This document shows, in pieces, positions 17,855 through 26,200 of a stretch of 64,000 nt of DNA. Under the pieces are notes generated by a model. It was not told where the DNA came from and searched no databases. It saw nothing but the letters and a program-made list of their open reading frames with translations. Every line of letters begins with the position of its first letter. Position 1 is the first letter of the stretch. This stretch comes from Gordonia oryzae (GTDB lineage: Bacteria; Actinomycetota; Actinomycetes; Mycobacteriales; Mycobacteriaceae). The stretch is taken from positions 62,001-126,000 of the forward strand of contig NZ_RKMH01000012.1 in the NCBI RefSeq assembly GCF_003797185.1. Direction: 5' to 3'. A program made the position numbers and the translations under genes.

Positions 17855-18376
17855 TCAGGAAGGAGCGGCAGCAGTCGCGACGACGTGCAGTGCGGCGATC
17901 AGCCCGTCGATGAGTTGACCCGAGCGGAAGCTGCCGATCGCGGCGGTCACACCGAGCTGGGCGACCCGATCGTTGACCCTGTCGGCCACCCGCGCACCCG
18001 AGACAACAACGACGTCATGGGTGTTGGGCGACACAGCGATCAGAGCACCGTGGGCAGGTTCGGGAGCATGGGCGAGGACCGCGCGCGCATCGGCGACGGC
18101 ATCCTCACCGAGCTCACCGATATAGACCGAGAATCGCACGAGAGCCTTCTCGCTGGCGGCCTTGAGCGCGTCGTCAAGGTCGATCAGATCCCGCTGCGAG
18201 AACGGCGGGGTGCTCGGTGACTGACCGGGGAACCTGGTCGCCGAGACCCGACCACTGTTGGTGATCACGGTTCCCATGGGGAGCGCGGTGGTCGGCGACA
18301 GCTTGACGTTGCCCTGCGGGGCGCCGGGTGTGCCTGCCTGAGTCACTTCACCACTTGCCACTGGCCGAGCCTCCAT
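17855..18376 (-). CDS. DUF5130 (TPM-like) protein
   Basis: A 173-residue protein matching the DUF5130 group (Rv2468c in M. tuberculosis, same position). After an unstructured 45-residue N-terminus the domain reads FSQRDLIDLDDALKAASEK, VRFSVYIGELGED and ALIAVSPNTHDVVVVSGARV, resembling the TPM-phosphatase-type fold of membrane-associated proteins. It ends in a helix VDGLIAAL-like segment. No signal peptide is evident. The coding start ATG 18376 overlaps the upstream small membrane gene by 29 bases; GTG 18361 or 18346 would reduce or remove the overlap. Translation is probably coupled. The molecular role is unknown. Confidence 0.8.
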   Translation of the reverse strand: MEARPVASGEVTQAGTPGAPQGNVKLSPTTALPMGTVITNSGRVSATRFPGQSPSTPPFSQRDLIDLDDALKAASEKALVRFSVYIGELGEDAVADARAVLAHAPEPAHGALIAVSPNTHDVVVVSGARVADRVNDRVAQLGVTAAIGSFRSGQLIDGLIAALHVVATAAAPS

Positions 18377-18596
18377 CCGTATCGGTCGGTCCCGCGTGGT
18401 GCGGCAGTGCCATCGGCTCGATCTCGGTGGCGCTGAACAGCAAGGGCTGACGCGTCCAGGCCTGGTCGAGCGTGTACTCCTGCACCTTCGGGTATTTCGG
18501 GCCGGACGAAAGCATCATCGAGACGACGCAGAGCACGACCATCACGACACAGATGACCGTGACCACGACTCCGATACCGACCATGGCGCTATCCAT
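18348..18596 (-). CDS. Small single-pass membrane protein (Rv2468A-like)
   Basis: An 82-residue protein with one N-terminal transmembrane helix (MVGIGVVVTVICVVMVVLCV, residues 5-24) and a soluble tail containing KYPKVQEYTLDQAWTRQPLLFSATEIEPMALP. The start ATG 18596 has AAAGG upstream. It overlaps the DUF5130 gene that follows, and by position matches the small gene Rv2468A. A conserved envelope role alongside DUF5130 is likely, but the function is unknown. Confidence 0.8.
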   Translation of the reverse strand: MDSAMVGIGVVVTVICVVMVVLCVVSMMLSSGPKYPKVQEYTLDQAWTRQPLLFSATEIEPMALPHHAGPTDTDGGSASGKW

Positions 18597-18716
18597 GACA
18601 TCCTTTCGATCGGTGTTCCTCGAACGGCCAAAAACCGCCCGCACCACCAGGTTGTGTGATCAATCTAGCCCACCGGCGCGTGTGCGTCCCAGCGGGGCCT
18701 ACAACGTGTCGTAGAT

Positions 18717-18780
18717 GATGCGGCGGACTCCGACCGAGCCGATGCGGCGGACTCCGACCGAGCCGATGCGGCGGACTCCG
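18717..18780. repeat. 24-bp tandem repeat, 2.7 copies
   Basis: Units of 24 bases beginning GATGCGGCGGACTCCGACCG occur at 18717-18740 and 18741-18764, with a partial third copy from 18765. They lie between the HNH nuclease stop (18803) and the small membrane gene start (18596), outside any gene. Confidence 0.9.
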
Positions 18781-18802
18781 TCCACGAGAAGCGTGCGGCT
18801 TG

Positions 18803-19474
18803 TCAGGCCGCCCCTGCGTCGATGTACTGGACCCACGCCGGATCGATTTCCTTGATCGTGGCCAGCAGTCGCCAGTGCCGCCCCTTGGGGGCGGTGAGCG
18901 GGGTGTGCAGGGTCCAGCCGAGTTCGCTGAGTAGGCGGTCAGCCTTGCGGTGATTGCAGCTCGCGCAGCAGGCCACGCAGTTCTCCCAGGAGTGCCCACC
19001 GCCACGGCTTCGGGGAAGTACGTGGTCGATCGTGGTGGCCTTGGCCCCGCAATAGCCGCAGCGGGAGTGGTCCCGATGCATCAATGCCGCCCTGGTCATC
19101 GGGGTGACCGCACGATAGGACACGCGGACGTAGGTCCGCAGCCTGATCACCGATGGGATCGGGACCGTACGTGCCGCGGAATGCACAGCCCTGCCCGGGG
19201 CCGCGGCGTGGACCACGTCGGCGCGTTCACGCAGGACGAGAATGATCGCCCGGCGCAGGGAGATCGCGGTCAGCGGCTCGTAGGTCGCGTTGAGCAGCAG
19301 AACGCGGCGGCGTCCCCACGGTCCCGCAGCCGGACGGGACGCGTCGGCAACATCAGGCTTCTGGGTGACCTCCGGGGCGGTGGACACCGGGCTCTCCTGG
19401 GCTGGGCGCAGCGACCGGGGCTCGCCGCGCAACACCGTCACATCGCGAACTTGCCGTTGGCTCCTGCGTGTCAT
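18803..19474 (-). CDS. HNH endonuclease-domain protein
   Basis: A 223-residue protein. An N-terminal conserved region (VLLLNATYEPLTAISLRRAI, about 60-80) is followed by an HNH module: CGYCG, then TIDHVLPRSRGG, ENCVACCASCNHRKAD. The His of DHV, the Asn of ENC and the His of CNH form the HNH triad, and four Cys can bind zinc. The arrangement is the same as in Rv2469c, also next to glbO. The biological substrate is not established; it is a chromosomal family, not a homing endonuclease. ATG 19474 has the strong Shine-Dalgarno GGGAGGCGGG. The open frame upstream is not used. Confidence 0.85.
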   Translation of the reverse strand: MTRRSQRQVRDVTVLRGEPRSLRPAQESPVSTAPEVTQKPDVADASRPAAGPWGRRRVLLLNATYEPLTAISLRRAIILVLRERADVVHAAAPGRAVHSAARTVPIPSVIRLRTYVRVSYRAVTPMTRAALMHRDHSRCGYCGAKATTIDHVLPRSRGGGHSWENCVACCASCNHRKADRLLSELGWTLHTPLTAPKGRHWRLLATIKEIDPAWVQYIDAGAA

Positions 19475-19679
19475 CCCGCCTCCCGTACGCGCGCCGGACG
19501 TGTCAAGTGGAACACGATGAGCGCTGTCGTGCACGACAAATCTCGGGTGCCGACGCAGGTCACTTGCATGAACAATGGATGTCGGTACAGGCCACCGACC
19601 TCCGATACCCACGGTGTCCACCACCGGTGGGCACGCGTGAGGTTTGAGACCTCCGGCGCCGGTGGAGGACACTGGTGGG

Positions 19680-20096
19680 GTGAGTGCCTCCCAGCCCGTG
19701 CCCGCACCCGAGAGCCGATCCTTCTATGACGAGGTCGGCGGTGCCGATACCTTCGCCCGCCTGACCCACACCTTCTACTCCGAGGTCGCCAAAGACGAGA
19801 TACTCCGTCCGCTCTATCCCGAAGAAGACCTCGAACCGGCCGAACGCCGACTCCGCATGTTCCTCGAACAGTACTGGGGTGGGCCGCGAACCTATTCCGA
19901 GGAACGCGGCCATCCACGGTTACGGATGCGGCACCACCCCTACAAGATCGGACCGATCGAACGCGATGCCTGGCTGCGCTGTATGCACACCGCGATCGCG
20001 GAGATCGACTCGCAGACTCTCGACGACGAACATCGCCGTGCGCTCACCGACTACATGGAAATGGCTGCACAGTCGATGGTGAATTCACCGTTCTGA
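19680..20096 (+). CDS. glbO: Group II truncated hemoglobin GlbO (trHbO)
   Basis: A 138-residue heme protein with the 2-on-2 globin fold. Visible landmarks are the B-helix [10 protein letters not shown] with Tyr at B10, the CD region LRPLYPEED with Tyr at CD1, the F-helix region [10 protein letters not shown] with the proximal His, and the conserved G-helix DAWLRCM with Trp at G8. The block [13 protein letters not shown] is diagnostic for the group. It binds O2 and is implicated in respiration and peroxide reactions in mycobacteria, where it is associated with membranes. The GTG at 19680 follows GGAGG by 12 bases. It is divergent from the HNH gene and has the same neighbour as in M. tuberculosis. 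Confidence 0.94.
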   Translation: MSASQPVPAPESRSFYDEVGGADTFARLTHTFYSEVAKDEILRPLYPEEDLEPAERRLRMFLEQYWGGPRTYSEERGHPRLRMRHHPYKIGPIERDAWLRCMHTAIAEIDSQTLDDEHRRALTDYMEMAAQSMVNSPF

Positions 20097-20173
20097 CCAA
20101 CGCCCCACCCTCGGCGCTCGCATCGGCGACTCGCCGCACGGACCTGCATGGGTCACCGAATTGTCTGGTGAGG

Positions 20174-20179
20174 CACAAT
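20174..20179 (+). promoter_or_regulatory. -10 element for leaderless aglA
   Basis: CACAAT ends 6 bases before GTG 20186, which supports that start over the in-frame GTG at 20168 that lies upstream of the -10 element. Confidence 0.45.
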
Positions 20180-20185
20180 TACGAC

Positions 20186-22015
20186 GTGAGCGATGAGACA
20201 TCGAGCGCTGTGCCAATGGGTTCGGAGGACACCATCTCCGAGGGAGTACTCACCCACGAGCACGTCTCCGGCCCAAGCGGCCCCGGCCCGAATCCCGCCG
20301 ACCCGGGTGAAGGAACCCACGGGACCGGTGGGTATGAGGCGACTTCCGAGAATGACCCCGCCGGTGAACCGACCGACTTTGCAGCGCCAGGTTCGGTTGT
20401 GCCGCAACTCGACCCGTCCGACACCACATGGTGGCGATCGGCCATCTTCTACCAGATCTACCCGCGGTCCTTCTCCGACCTCGACGAAGACGGTGTCGGC
20501 GATCTGGCCGGGGTCATCGACAAACTCGGATATCTCGAACTCCTCGGGATCGACGCCCTCTGGCTGAGTCCGATCATGTGCTCCCCCATGGCCGATCACG
20601 GTTACGACGTCTCCGACCCCCGCGACATCGACCCACTCTTCGGTGATCTCCGGGACTTCGACGAACTCGTTGCCGAGGCACACGACCGCGGGATACGCGT
20701 GACGATGGACCTTGTCCCCAATCACACCAGCGACCAACACCAGTGGTTCCGGGCCGCCCTCGCCGCAGAACCCGGCAGCCCCGAACGCGCCCGCTACATC
20801 TTCCGCGACGGCCTCGGTGAAAGCGGCGACGAACCGCCCAATAACTGGCACAGCGTGTTCGGCGGACCGGCGTGGACACGGGTCACCGAGTCCGACGGCA
20901 CGCCCGGCCAGTGGTATCTGCACATCTTCGCCGCCGAGCAACCCGATCTGAATTGGGAGAACCCCGAGGTCTTCGAGGATCTCCAACGCTCCCTTCGATT
21001 CTGGCTCGACCGCGGTGTCGACGGCTTCCGCATCGACGTCGCACACGGGATGGCCAAGCCCGCGGATCTGCCGGACATGGACCTCGACTCGGTCGGGCTG
21101 CTGACGAACAGCGACGACGACCCGCGATTCAACAACTATGCGGTGCACGAGATCCACCGAAAGATCCGCAAGGTTCTCGACGAGTATCCGGGCGCGGCCA
21201 ACGTGGGCGAGATCTGGGTGGAGGACAACGAGCGCTTCGCCGAGTACCTGCGACCGGACGAGCTGCATCTCGGCTTCAATTTCCGACTTGCCAAGGCCGC
21301 GTTTGATCCCGACGAGATCCGCGCCGCGATCGAGAACTCTCTCGATGCGGTGCTTCGGGTCGCGGGGACACCAACGTGGACCTTGTCCAATCATGACGTC
21401 GACCGGGAGGTCTCGCGCTACGGTCGCCTCGATCAGCACGACCCGCACTCCGAGGTCGACCTCGACATCGGCAGTGCCCGGGCGCGCGCGATGGCCCTGG
21501 TCGAACTCGCTCTCCCCGGAACGATCTTCATCTACAACGGGGCCGAGCTCGGACTGCCCAATGTGGATCTCCCGGACGAGGCTTTGCAGGATCCGGTATG
21601 GGAGCGCTCGGATCACACCGAACGAGGGCGCGACGGCTGCCGGGTGCCACTGCCGTGGGAGGGCACACAGCCGCCCTATGGTTTCAGTACCTCGGCGCAG
21701 ACGTGGTTGCCGATGCCCGATGGTTGGGCGCCCTACACGGTCGAGAAACAGCTCGAGGACATGTCCTCAACCCTCTCGTTGTATCGGCAGGCAATCGAAT
21801 TACGGTTCAGCCGAGACGAATTCAGTGGAGATACGGTCGAGTGGTACGGCGCACCCACCGACTGCCTGGCATTCCGCAGAGCCGGTGGCGGCCTGATCTG
21901 CGCCCTCAACGCCGGCGAGGAGCCGGTACCGCTCCCGCCTGGAGAAGTCCTGCTACTCAGCGCGCCTCTTGTCGATGGTCATCTCGCGCCGAACTCCGCC
22001 GCCTGGCTGGTGTGA
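20186..22015 (+). CDS. aglA: GH13 alpha-glucosidase
   Basis: A 609-residue cytosolic glycoside hydrolase of family 13. An unusual Ser/Gly/Pro-rich N-terminal extension of about 75 residues precedes WWRSAIFYQIYPRSF, where most homologues begin. The catalytic TIM barrel shows GDLAGVIDKLGYLELLG, region I DLVPNHTS, region II GFRIDVAHG with the nucleophile Asp, region III VGEIWV with the acid/base Glu, and region IV LSNHDVDRE. A C-terminal beta domain follows. It hydrolyses alpha-1,4-linked glucose from maltose and short maltodextrins; trehalose synthase-like activity is less likely given length. It corresponds to Rv2471. Start GTG 20186 is preferred because of the -10 at 20174; GTG 20168 is the alternative. 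Confidence 0.9.
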   Translation: MSDETSSAVPMGSEDTISEGVLTHEHVSGPSGPGPNPADPGEGTHGTGGYEATSENDPAGEPTDFAAPGSVVPQLDPSDTTWWRSAIFYQIYPRSFSDLDEDGVGDLAGVIDKLGYLELLGIDALWLSPIMCSPMADHGYDVSDPRDIDPLFGDLRDFDELVAEAHDRGIRVTMDLVPNHTSDQHQWFRAALAAEPGSPERARYIFRDGLGESGDEPPNNWHSVFGGPAWTRVTESDGTPGQWYLHIFAAEQPDLNWENPEVFEDLQRSLRFWLDRGVDGFRIDVAHGMAKPADLPDMDLDSVGLLTNSDDDPRFNNYAVHEIHRKIRKVLDEYPGAANVGEIWVEDNERFAEYLRPDELHLGFNFRLAKAAFDPDEIRAAIENSLDAVLRVAGTPTWTLSNHDVDREVSRYGRLDQHDPHSEVDLDIGSARARAMALVELALPGTIFIYNGAELGLPNVDLPDEALQDPVWERSDHTERGRDGCRVPLPWEGTQPPYGFSTSAQTWLPMPDGWAPYTVEKQLEDMSSTLSLYRQAIELRFSRDEFSGDTVEWYGAPTDCLAFRRAGGGLICALNAGEEPVPLPPGEVLLLSAPLVDGHLAPNSAAWLV

Positions 22016-22046
22016 GACCGCGCACCGAGGGACCACCGGGAGGTGG

Positions 22047-22742
22047 TCACAGCACTGTGACGCCGAGGTCGCGGTGGCGGCGCAGGTAAACCGCGCCGAA
22101 CCTCGCGTCGATCCGAATCCAGGTAGACGACATTCGGATACGGATCGGCTCACCAGCGTCGATCGCCTCGATATCGGAGTCCTCGGTGATCGCACGGCCC
22201 TGCGCGTCGCGGACGAAACCCATTCCGGTGAGCGCGAACAGCGCGCGCAGGGACACTGCGGCCCGTAGTCCGCCGTCGGTCGAGGTGACCTCCAGCACGT
22301 TCTGATCGAGTACGCCGGTCGCCGGGCCGTGCGCGCTGCCCTCCTCACGTGCGACGCGAGCACCGTCCCGGACGAGCCCCACCACCGTGCGCGCGGGCAC
22401 GTCATCGACCTGGCAGAAACCGGTGGGCAACGGCAGTGCGCCGCGCCACGCCGAGTCAAACGGCATACCAGGGTCGACGGGTGTCCCGGGCGTTGCACCC
22501 GAAAGCGCCGCACGCAAGGCGGTCACGTCTGCAACCAGATCGGTGGGCGCCATCCGCCCGAACACCGAGCGGGTGACCAGAACGTCGAACCCGGTGTGCG
22601 ACCACAGGCCGAGCAGGCCGTCACCGCGCACCGCCACGCGCACAACGGCCGCGTCGTTGAGCCGGTGTGCACGACCGAGGAAGGCCAGAGCGTCGGAAAG
22701 GTCGTCGGCGCGCTGCAACACCAAATACCGCTCACCCTCCAT
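22047..22742 (-). CDS. Conserved hypothetical protein (Rv2474c-like)
   Basis: A 231-residue soluble protein with no recognisable catalytic motif. It begins MEGERYLVLQRADDLSDALAFL and contains repeated alpha/beta patterns such as VVRVAVRGDGLLGLWSHTGFDVLVTRSVFG and a conserved GFCQVDDVPARTV. By position it matches Rv2474c, always next to a thioesterase and the NAD-glutamate dehydrogenase. The start overlaps the 3' end of the thioesterase gene by 11 bases, which indicates translational coupling. A 7-bp hairpin (22031-22048) overlaps its stop codon and could end both this gene and convergent aglA. Confidence 0.8.
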   Translation of the reverse strand: MEGERYLVLQRADDLSDALAFLGRAHRLNDAAVVRVAVRGDGLLGLWSHTGFDVLVTRSVFGRMAPTDLVADVTALRAALSGATPGTPVDPGMPFDSAWRGALPLPTGFCQVDDVPARTVVGLVRDGARVAREEGSAHGPATGVLDQNVLEVTSTDGGLRAAVSLRALFALTGMGFVRDAQGRAITEDSDIEAIDAGEPIRIRMSSTWIRIDARFGAVYLRRHRDLGVTVL

Positions 22743-23214
22743 GACGCTGTGCGGTCTGCTCGGTGGTACTCGGCAGCCGGAAGCTCTCCAGGTACGAGCG
22801 TTCGTCCGCGGTCAGGCGCCGCAGACGCTGCGCATCGACGTCGAACGCGACAAGTTGGGTGGAGGCTATGACCGCCGGTGCGTCGTAGGGCTGCGCACCG
22901 TCGGGGCGCACCTCATAGCCGACGGTAAAGTCCACCGCGCGAACCTTTTCCACGAACATGGTGACCACAATGGGAGCCTCGTCGTGGCGGATCTGCGCTG
23001 CGTACTTCACGTGCAGGTCGGCGACCAGACAGCCGCGCCGCAGATCGGCGGTGGGCCGTCCGTCATAGAACAGCCACGGGATTCGAGCCTCCTCCAGGAG
23101 GGTCACCATCCGTGCGTGGTTGATGTGTTGGAAGACGTCCATGTCTGACCACCGCACCGGGACCCGCACGACATATCCCTTCTCAGTGGCCATTCCCTCA
23201 TTCTCGTAGAGCAT
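22732..23214 (-). CDS. Hot-dog fold acyl-CoA thioesterase
   Basis: A 160-residue protein of the 4-hydroxybenzoyl-CoA/YbgC-like thioesterase group (Rv2475c). The catalytic Asp and the hot-dog helix lie in VRWSDMDVFQHINHARMVTLLEEAR (about 19-43), where the conserved Asp precedes HxNH. The remaining strands follow (VVTMFVEKVRAVDFTVGYEV). It hydrolyses acyl-CoA thioesters; chain length is unknown. ATG 23214 is chosen because AGGGGAG lies 6 bases upstream; ATG 23193 is a shorter alternative. It sits 65 bases after gdh and overlaps the next gene, so it is part of the ettA-gdh operon. Confidence 0.88.
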   Translation of the reverse strand: MLYENEGMATEKGYVVRVPVRWSDMDVFQHINHARMVTLLEEARIPWLFYDGRPTADLRRGCLVADLHVKYAAQIRHDEAPIVVTMFVEKVRAVDFTVGYEVRPDGAQPYDAPAVIASTQLVAFDVDAQRLRRLTADERSYLESFRLPSTTEQTAQRHGG

Positions 23215-23279
23215 TGCGACTCCCCTCGTCGTGAACCGCGTCCGGTCTGACGGCGTCACGGCTCATCGGATGATCCCAC

Positions 23280-26200
23280 TCACCGGATGACACTACGGAG
23301 TTGCCGGGCAGCCACCGACAGCGTGGCGAGGTCGATGTTGCCGGCCGCCTCGATCTCGGCCAACATCGAGCGCACCCGGGCCAGACGAGACGAGTGCGCG
23401 CTCTCCCACTCGCTGATCTTCTCCGCACACGGTTCGTCGGGCTCGCTGCTCTCGAGGATCGTCAGCGTCAACGCCCGCAGCGCACCGTGCATGTCGTCAC
23501 GTAATGCCAAGCGCGCCAACGCATGCCATCGGTCACCGTAGTCGAGATTCGACACCGCGGTGAGCAATTCCTCGAGACCGAAGTGCTCCATCACGCCGAA
23601 GTACAGTTCACCCACCTCGCCCGGATCGCGGTCGGCGATCTCGGCCGCGTCGATGATGTCGAGCAGGCAGAATCTATGCAGACTGACCGCCACGTCGTGA
23701 GCGAGTTCCGCAGCCACCCCAAGGGAGTGATACCGGCGCACCCGCGCGTCGACGTCGCGCGCCGAGGCCGGACCGAACCAGCCGTCGAGGCGTGCGGTGA
23801 GGTCGGCGACCCGCTCGCGGTAGCGGGTGATGTCGGCTGCCATTGGCAGCGGTTGCGGCCGGAATGCCAAAAGCCAGCGCGACACACGGAACAACAGCCG
23901 CCGCGCGTAGAGCATCATCTCGTCGACCGCGTCGATCGAGGCCGACGCGCTCTGGATACGGTCGAGCAGATCGGCCATCCCGAAGACCTGCTCGGCCACC
24001 ACGAATGCGCGGACGAGCTCCTCGGTGGTCGCTCCGGTCGCCTCACCGAGTCGGAACAGATGAGTGATGCCCGCGCGGTCGATGACGTCATTGACGAGCA
24101 CCGTGGTCACGATCTCCCGACGCAGGCGATGATCGTGGATCTCGGCGGCGAATCGGTCCTGCAACGGCATCGGGAAATAGCGGATGAGCCGATGGTCCAA
24201 TACGTCGTTGTCGGGGAGGTCACCGGCGAGCAGGTCGTCTTTGGCGACCAGCTTCACATGCGCCATCAGCGTGGCCAGTTCTGGTGAGGTGAGTCCGCGG
24301 TGGGTGTCGGAGTCGAATCGCTTGCGCAACGCGGCCGGGCTGGGCAGCGCCTCGAGGGTCAAATTCACCCCACGGGCCGCGAGGGCGGCCAGCAATCGCA
24401 CGTGCACATCCACCCGCTCACGGGAGTAGGCGCGACCGAAACCCAGTTCGGAGTTCTGGGAGATGTTGTCGGCCAACACAAGTCGAGCTACCTCGTCGGT
24501 CATCGACTCGAGCAACGGGTTGCGATCGTCCGGCGACAAGCCGCCCGAGGACACCGCGGCATCGAGCAGGATCTTGATGTTGACCTCATGGTCGGAGCAG
24601 TCCACACCGGCCGAGTTGTCCATGGCGTCGGTATTGACCCGGCCACCCGCGAGATCGAACTCGATGCGGCCGCGCTCGGTCACTCCGAGATTGCCCCCCT
24701 CACCGATCACCTTGCAACGCAACTCGTCTCCCGCGACACGGATAGCGTCATTGGCTTTGTCTGCGACGTCGGCGTCGGATTCGGTCGAGGCCCGGATGTA
24801 AGTGCCGATACCCCCGTTCCACAGCAAGTCGACCGGTGCGAGTAGCACAGCCCGGATCAGCTCGGGCGGCGACAAGGCGATGACATCGCCGGAAAGCCCG
24901 AGGGCCGTGCGCATCTCGGGACCGATCGGGATCGACTTGCGTTCGCGGGACCAGACACCTCCGCCAGGACTGATCATTCGCTCGTCGTAGTCGGCCCACG
25001 ACGAGCGCGGCAGCGCAAACATCCGTGCCCGTTCGGCATACGAGGATGCGGCGTCGGGGGTGGGGTCGACGAAGATGTGGCGATGATCGAAGGCGGCGAC
25101 GAGTCTGATGTGCTCGCTGAGCAGCATGCCGTTGCCGAACACATCACCACTCATGTCGCCGATTCCTACTACCGTGAAATCCTTTGTCTGGGTATCGATC
25201 CCCATTTCGCGGAAGTGACGCTTCACCGATTCCCACGCACCGCGCGCAGTGATGCCCATGGCCTTGTGGTCGTAACCGGCCGAGCCGCCGGACGCGAAGG
25301 CATCACCGAGCCAGAAGCCGTACCGTTCCGCCACGTCGTTGGCGATGTCGGAGAACGCCGCGGTGCCCTTGTCGGCGGCGACGACGAGATACGGATCGTC
25401 ACCGTCGCGGCGGACCACCGATCGGGCCGCAATCACTTCGCCGGTCGCCCGGTCGATGTTGTCGGTGACGTCGAGCAGACCGGAGATGAACATGCGATAG
25501 CAGTCGATTCCCTCCGCCCGCAACGCCTCTCGGTCGGCGGCGGCATCTCCGGTTGGAGCCGGCGGCCGGGTCAGGACGAATCCGCCCTTGGCCCCGACCG
25601 GCACGATCACCGCATTCTTGACCGCTTGCGCCTTGACCAGACCGAGGATCTCGGTGCGGAAGTCCTCACGCCGATCCGACCACCGCAGCCCACCTCGGGC
25701 GACGGCACCGAACCGCAGATGCACCCCCTCCACGCGTGGCGAGTACACGAAGATCTCGTGCAGCGGACGGGGTTCCGGGGTTTGCGGGATGTCGCGCGGA
25801 CGCAGCTTGAACGACATCACCGGCCGGTGCTCGTCGTCGCTGTTCGTCGAGTCGCTGTCGGTCGAGTCGCTGTCGGTCGAGTCGCTGGAGTTTCCCGGAG
25901 CGCCGAGCACGTAGAAGTTGGTCCGATCGGTGGCGGCGATGACCGCGAGGAACGCTGACACGATACGGTCGGCGTCCAGACTCAGCACTGCCCCCACATC
26001 AGATCGCAGTTGCTCGAGGACATCGGCACGACGGCTCGCGTCGGCGACCGCAGGGTCGAACGACGTCTCGAACAAAGCGACCAAACCTCGTGTGACCTCA
26101 CGATAGCGACCCAATGTGGACGCGACATGACTTGTGCTGTAGGAGAATCCACACTGCTTGAGATAGCGGCCGTAGGCACGGAGCATCGCCGCAGCCCGCC

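Noticed and set aside
20153..21616. 487-codon open frame opposite aglA
   Set aside because: Antisense shadow of a glycoside hydrolase that has all four conserved regions; no independent evidence.
22046..22061. GTCACAG-CA-CTGTGAC as a CRP/GlxR site
   Set aside because: The half-sites are in the opposite order to TGTGA-N6-TCACA and it lies at the end of a coding sequence between convergent genes, where no promoter is expected.
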